Part shown: positions 58,981 to 64,000 of the stretch, piece after piece
Position numbering within the stretch: position 1 is the stretch's first letter
How the letters are laid out: each line of letters opens with the position of its first letter
DNA from: Haliotis asinina
Taxonomy: Eukaryota; Mollusca; Gastropoda; Lepetellida; Haliotidae
DNA length: 64,000 bases
Assembly (NCBI RefSeq): GCF_037392515.1
Contig: NC_090281.1
Coordinates: 56,522,753-56,586,752 of the forward strand
Reading direction: 5' to 3'
The notes under the pieces: generated by a model
Told to the model about the DNA's origin: nothing
The model's database searches: none
The model's input: only the letters and a program-made list of their open reading frames with translations
Program-made: the position numbers and the translations under genes

Positions 58981-59582
58981 CTGTTGCTAATAATAATACT
59001 AATGTTGACTGGTCATACTTTTGTAACTTAAAACAAAACGAGGCATCTGGTCATATGATCTCATCAGGGACACCATGGGACACTTTTTCAAGATTAACAC
59101 GTATTATGTTTCAGAGCGACGTATTTCTCTCTCAGATTTCCCCTTGTCTGATTAACATTTCATGATAAACGAATTTTCGCGCAAGATGTGAGTCTCATAC
59201 TTTATAATCAGGCGGCCATTGTCGCCTTCAGCAGGGAAATGGCCAACTGGGGGAAATACCGGATCCAATAAGTCATTAATCATTTGAGGATTAATACGTG
59301 TTTCGAAGAGTCTCCTATCAGAGTTGCCCTTTGATTCCGGCTGGAAACTTTAGGTACAAAATAACAAATGTTGTATTTATCAGCGGATTTCTTGGCGAGT
59401 AATATTTGCGCTTGTTGTATGCGGATGGAACGGTACAGGGTCGCGCTTGTAAGCGCTAAGCAAATATCCCCTGTTAGTTGCGATAGGTTTTATTTAAACG
59501 AAATGGAAATAAATTCATCACTTGTCATCTTCGCTTTTCAGCACTCGGTGTTTTTATGCGAAACATTTGGCGAGTGAGAGCA

Positions 59583-60496
59583 AGTATATCAAACCATCAA
59601 AAGCATATCAAACCATCAAAAGTATATCAAACCATCAAAAGTATATCAAACCATCAAAAGTATATCAAACTATCAAAAGTATATCAAACCATCAAAAGTA
59701 TATCAAACCATCAAAAGTATATCAAACCATCAAAAGTATATCAAAAGTATATCAAACCATCAAAAGTATATCAAACCATCAAAAGTATATCAAAAGTATA
59801 TCAAAAGTATATCAAACCATCAAAAGTATATCAAACTATCAAAAGTATATCAAAAGTATATCAAACCATCAAAAGTATATCAAACCATCAAAAGTATATC
59901 AAAAGTATATCAAACCATCAAAAGTATATCAAACCATCAAAAGTATATCAAACCATCAAAAGTATATCAAACCATCAAAAGTATATCAAACTATCAAAAG
60001 TATATCAAACCATCAAAAGTATATCAAACTATCAAAAGTATATCAAACCATCAAAAGTATATCAAACCATCAAAAGTATATCAAACTATCAAAAGTATAT
60101 CAAACCATCAAAAGTATATCAAACCATCAAAAGTATATCAAACTATCAAAAGTGTATCAAACCATCAAAAGTATATCAAACCATCAAAAGTATATCAAAC
60201 CATCAAAAGTATATCAAACCATCAAAAGTATATCAAACCATCAAAAGTATATCAAACCATCAAAAGTATATCAAACCATCAAAAGTATATCAAACCATCA
60301 AAAGTATATCAAACTATCAAAAGTATATCAAACTATCAAAAGTATATCAAACCATCAAAAGTATATCAAACTATCAAAAGTATATCAAACTATCAAAAGT
60401 ATATCAAACTATCAAAAGTATATCAAACCATCAAAAGTATATCAAACCATCAAAAGTATATCAAACCATCAAAGGTATATCAAACCATCAAAAGTA
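59583..60496 (+). repeat. 19-bp satellite-like array
   Basis: About 48 units of AGTATATCAAACCATCAAA, with scattered C-to-T variants (AAACTATC) and short 11-bp units (AGTATATCAAA). The units carry no stop in any + frame, so 327- and 348-codon frames result; they are not genes. Confidence 0.95.
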
Positions 60497-60795
60497 CATA
60501 AAATCCCAAAATCACATCAACGGATGTTTAAACTATTAATCACATATATAGTGAAAATCGGTAATTGATACTGACAATCTGCTGGTATATGTAACAGGTT
60601 GGACACCACAGTCTGGTAGCTGCAAGAGTAATGTGTCAGACAGTACCTGCCTTGTGATTTCACTATTTCTTGCATCAATAAAGTTCTTTCTCTTACCTTA
60701 TTTCTGTTCTTTTATAAACAAAATGGAAACTATTTATTTGATACAGACATCTCGACATGATTTTCATCTGTTTTCACAGAATCAAAACAAACTTT

Positions 60796-62623
60796 TGAGT
60801 GAGAGAGTGAGTGGATGTATGGGTTAGTAAATAGGTGAATGAGTGGGTAAGTAAATGAGTGAGAGAGTAAAGTAAAAAAGTGAGAGACAGTGTAAAGTAA
60901 ACAAGTGAGTGAGTGAGAGAGTAAAAGAAATAACTGAGAGAGTAAAGTAAATAAGTGAGAGAGAGTAAAGTAATTAAGTGAGTGAGTGACAGAGTAAGGT
61001 AAATAAGTGAGAGTAAAGTAAATAGGTGAGTGAAAGAGTAAAGTAAATAAGTGAGTGAGAGAGAGAGTAAAGTAAATAAGTGAGTGAGTGAGAGAGTAAA
61101 GTAAATAAGTGAGTGAGTGAGAGTAAAGTAATTAAGTGAGTGAGAGAGTAAGGTAAATAAGTGAGAGTAAAGTAAATAGGCGAGTGAGTGAAAGAGTAAA
61201 GTAAATAAGTGAGTGAGAGAGAGTAAAGTAAATAAGTGAGTGAGTGAGAGAGTAAAGTAAATAAGTGAGTGAGTGAGAGTAAAGTAATTAAGTGAGTGAG
61301 AGAGTAAGGTAAATAAGTGAGAGTAAAGTAAATAGGCGAGTGAGTGAAAGAGTAAAGTAAATAAGTGAGTGAGAGAGAGTAAAGTAAATAAGTGAGTGAG
61401 TGAGAGAGTAAAGTAAATAAGTGAGTGAGTGAGAGTAAAGTAATTAAGTGAGTGAGAGAGTAAGGTAAATAAGTGAGAGTAAAGTAAATAGGCGAGTGAG
61501 TGAAAGAGTAAAGTAAATAAGTGAGTGAGAGAGAGAGAGTAAAGTAAATAAGTGAGTGAGTGAGAGAGTAAAGTAAGTAAGTGAGTGAGTAAAGTAAATA
61601 AGTGGTAGAGTAAAGTAAATAAGAGAGTAAAGTAAATAAGTGCGTGATAGAGTAAAGTCAATAAGTGAGTGATAGAGTAAAGTAAATAAGTGCGTGATAG
61701 AGTAAAGTCAATAAGTGAGTGATAGAGTAAAGTAAATAAGTGCGTGATAGAGTAAAGTCAATAAGTGAGTGATAGAGTAAAGTCAATAAGTGCGTGATAG
61801 AGTAAAGTCAATAAGTGCGTGATAGAGTAAAGTCAATAAGTGAGTGATAGAGTAAAGTAAATAAGTGCGTGATAGAGTAAAGTCAATAAGTGAGTGGTAG
61901 AGTAAAGTAAGTAAGTGCGTGATAGAGTAAAGTCAATAAGTGAGTGATAGAGTAAAGTAAATAAGTGCGTGATAGAGTAAAGTAAATAAGTGCGTGATAG
62001 AGTAAAGTAAATAAGTGCGTGATAGAGTAAAGTAAATAAGTGCGTGATAGAGTAAAGTCAGTAAGTGAGTGATAGAGTAAAGTAAATAAGTGCGTGATAG
62101 AGTAAAGTCAATAAGTGCGTGATAGAGTAAAGTCAATAAGTGAGTGATAGAGTAAAGTAAATAAGTGCGTGATAGAGTAAAGTCAATAAGTGCGTGATAG
62201 AGTAAAGTCAATAAGTGAGTGGTAGAGTAAAGTAAATAAGTGAGTGATAGAGTAAAGTAAATAAGTGAGTGATAGAGTAAAGTCAATAAGTGAGTGATAG
62301 AGTAAAGTAAATAAGTGAGTGATAGAGTAAAGTCAATAAGTGAGTGATAGAGTAAAGTAAATAAGTGAGTGATAGAGTAAAGTAAATAAGTGCGTGATAG
62401 AGTAAAGTAAATAAGTGCGTGATAGAGTAAAGTCAATAAGTGCGTGATAGAGTAAAGTCAATAAGTGAGTGATAGAGTAAAGTAAATAAGTGCGTGATAG
62501 AGTAAAGTCAATAAGTGCGTGATAGAGTAAAGTCAGTAAGTGGTAGAGTAAAGTAAATAAGAGAGTAAAGTAAATAAGTGCGTGATAGAGTAAAGTCAGT
62601 AAGTGAGAGAGTAAAGTAAATAA
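60796..62623 (+). repeat. ~25-bp GTGAGTGA/AAAGTAAATAA array with higher-order structure
   Basis: Units of GTGAGTGAGAGAGTAAAGTA type (left) pass into GTGATAGAGTAAAGTMAATA (right of about 61630). In the left part AATTAAGTGAGTGAG recurs at 60973, 61131, 61287 and 61443, a 156-bp higher-order period. The minus strand is stop-free for long spans (295 and 167 codons), an artefact. Confidence 0.95.
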
Positions 62624-62697
62624 TCAAGTGTTATCAAACCCTGGCCAGGCAGACCACAGCAAGGGATGTCCATCACATGAGTTCCCTGGTGGTATAA

Positions 62698-62872
62698 GGG
62701 GCGTTTGGGTAGCCGAATGGTTAAAGCGCTATATGGCGTCTGTCTGTATATCGAGTCTGGACCAGACAATCCAGTAATCAACAGCATGATCATGAATCTA
62801 CTCAGTTGTGAACATGTGCCAATCATGTCGGCATGGGTTGCTGAAGATCTATTCTACCCTGGATCTTCACGG
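62698..62872 (-). mobile_element. Chimeric SINE: tRNA head joined to inverted family-2 body
   Basis: The left part (GGGGCGTTTGGGTAGCC, GAATGGTTAAAGCGC) is a + strand tRNA-type SINE head. From about 62750 it switches to the minus-strand body of the other family (TCGAGTCTGGACCAGACAAT to CTGGATCTTCACGGG). Confidence 0.65.
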
Positions 62873-64000
62873 GACTCTTCATCTAAGAATGGAAGATAAA
62901 CATAACAAACTATTAGATATGTCATGACGCTGCCTCTGGGAAACATTTCAGTGCATTGCAAAGCTATTAATATAGCTTAGTTTCTTCTGAAAAATCAAAC
63001 TTCCATTAGGCAGTTGTGAACATAAAGTGCAGTTGTTAAAAATAGCTGCAGCTGATACCTTCTCACCATCCTTAGAACAGAGTTATGATACAGCAAACAC
63101 GTCGTCATTGGAAATCAATTTCTGGTACATTTCGTTTTTAGCCTCTGTCAAGCATGAGAGTATACTTTCAGTTTCACGGTTCGATGTTTATGGCGTGCGT
63201 TTGCAAAACTTTACGGTATATTTGGATAATATAATTTACATCAAGGTTATTGTGATATAAGTAATATTCAATTATTGCAGATCACAATAAAGTGATATAA
63301 GTAATATACAGTCAGTGAACGTTTTATATACGCCCAACTTTCCGACTAAAACAGTTTGTTTTAGATTTGTTTAACTGTATATCTAGGTAAGTATTGTTGT
63401 GGGAGGGAAGAATGAAATCACTTAAATGCAACTATCGTCGAAATGTGTGCAATTTTAGAAAACTACATATTTATTACCTAATCCTCATACACAACACTAC
63501 AGAGCAAATGACATGTCATACCATTTCGTGGGAAGTTATATCTGTGTATAGCATGATTACAAATATAGAGAGAATATTGAAAGGAGACTGTGACACCACA
63601 CGTTAATTGAGAAGACACAGGCTGCGATGTAACAGCCGGGGACTCTCCTATCATTCTATCATTCTGCTTATGTTTTATAAATAAATAAATCTTAAAGAAA
63701 CATTCGCGGTCTGCGGCCTTCAAAGAAACTGATGCTTATCTCGTAAAATATGCAGGGAACGTTCTGCTACAAATGTGTCAGAACACTTATCAAAGAATTA
63801 CAACCGATGCGGTTATTTCTTCGCCCTAATGCTTACCCAGATGGATGGTATATAGATACAAGTTGTCAAAATATATATCAATTTTCTGAAGGAGTGACAT
63901 GTCTTGTTTATTTAGAATAAACACATCCCCACCGGCAGATATCTATCACGTAAGTCGCAATATGGCGGTAATCACACCGCGAGCTCGCCCCATCCCTCAA
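62873..64000. other. No gene recognised
   Basis: AT-rich. GTGATATAAGTAATAT occurs twice (about 63250 and 63291); short chance frames only. Confidence 0.55.

Noticed and set aside
59522..60568. 348- and 327-codon + strand frames
   Set aside because: They are the 19-bp array read in different frames; the unit has no stop in any + frame.
60774..62436. 295- and 167-codon minus-strand frames rich in Leu, Tyr and Thr
   Set aside because: Translation of the GTGAGTGA array; the repetitive peptide has no domain and follows the unit length.

Overview
This is a eukaryotic nuclear window, most likely from a gastropod mollusc (possibly abalone, Haliotis; this taxon is inferred from the style of the repeats and is not proven). 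Genes are sparse and intron-rich. There are no prokaryotic operons, CRISPR arrays or phage genes. Dispersed tRNA-derived SINEs ending in an ACTCACTCACTC tail, long minisatellite arrays and a Tc1-type DNA transposon dominate the sequence.

One gene is certain: a + strand mastermind-like (MAML) Notch coactivator. Exon 1 (21379-21636) encodes the basic N-terminal helix that docks on the CSL/Notch complex. A 13.9-kb phase-0 intron follows. One long exon (35575-37923) then encodes the Gln/Met/Pro-rich activation region through to the stop, giving 868 residues in all. Intron 1 holds an apparently intact Tc1/mariner element (24693-26308, DD34E transposase of 341 aa), a large GT-rich degenerate array (22917-24320), SINE copies and a GC-rich stretch near 30 kb that may be an alternative promoter.

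Layout: 1-17.5 kb is intergenic or intronic, with two weak candidate exons, SINEs and tandem arrays (62, 32, 76 and 40 bp units). 17.5-20 kb holds a 33-bp array and a long inverted repeat with ~640-bp arms. 20.5-38.5 kb is the MAML locus. 38.5-58 kb has only weak gene candidates: a possible first exon at 38550, a small ORF at 42518, a Cys-rich/transmembrane ORF at 44368, and minus-strand secreted-type ORFs at 40172 and 57327. These are mixed with SINEs, 52- and 53-bp arrays and a small MITE. 58.8-62.6 kb is almost entirely tandem repeat, and the rest is unassigned.

Most long ORFs outside MAML and the transposase are artefacts of stop-free tandem repeats or of SINE copies. All calls come from reading the sequence by eye, without searches.
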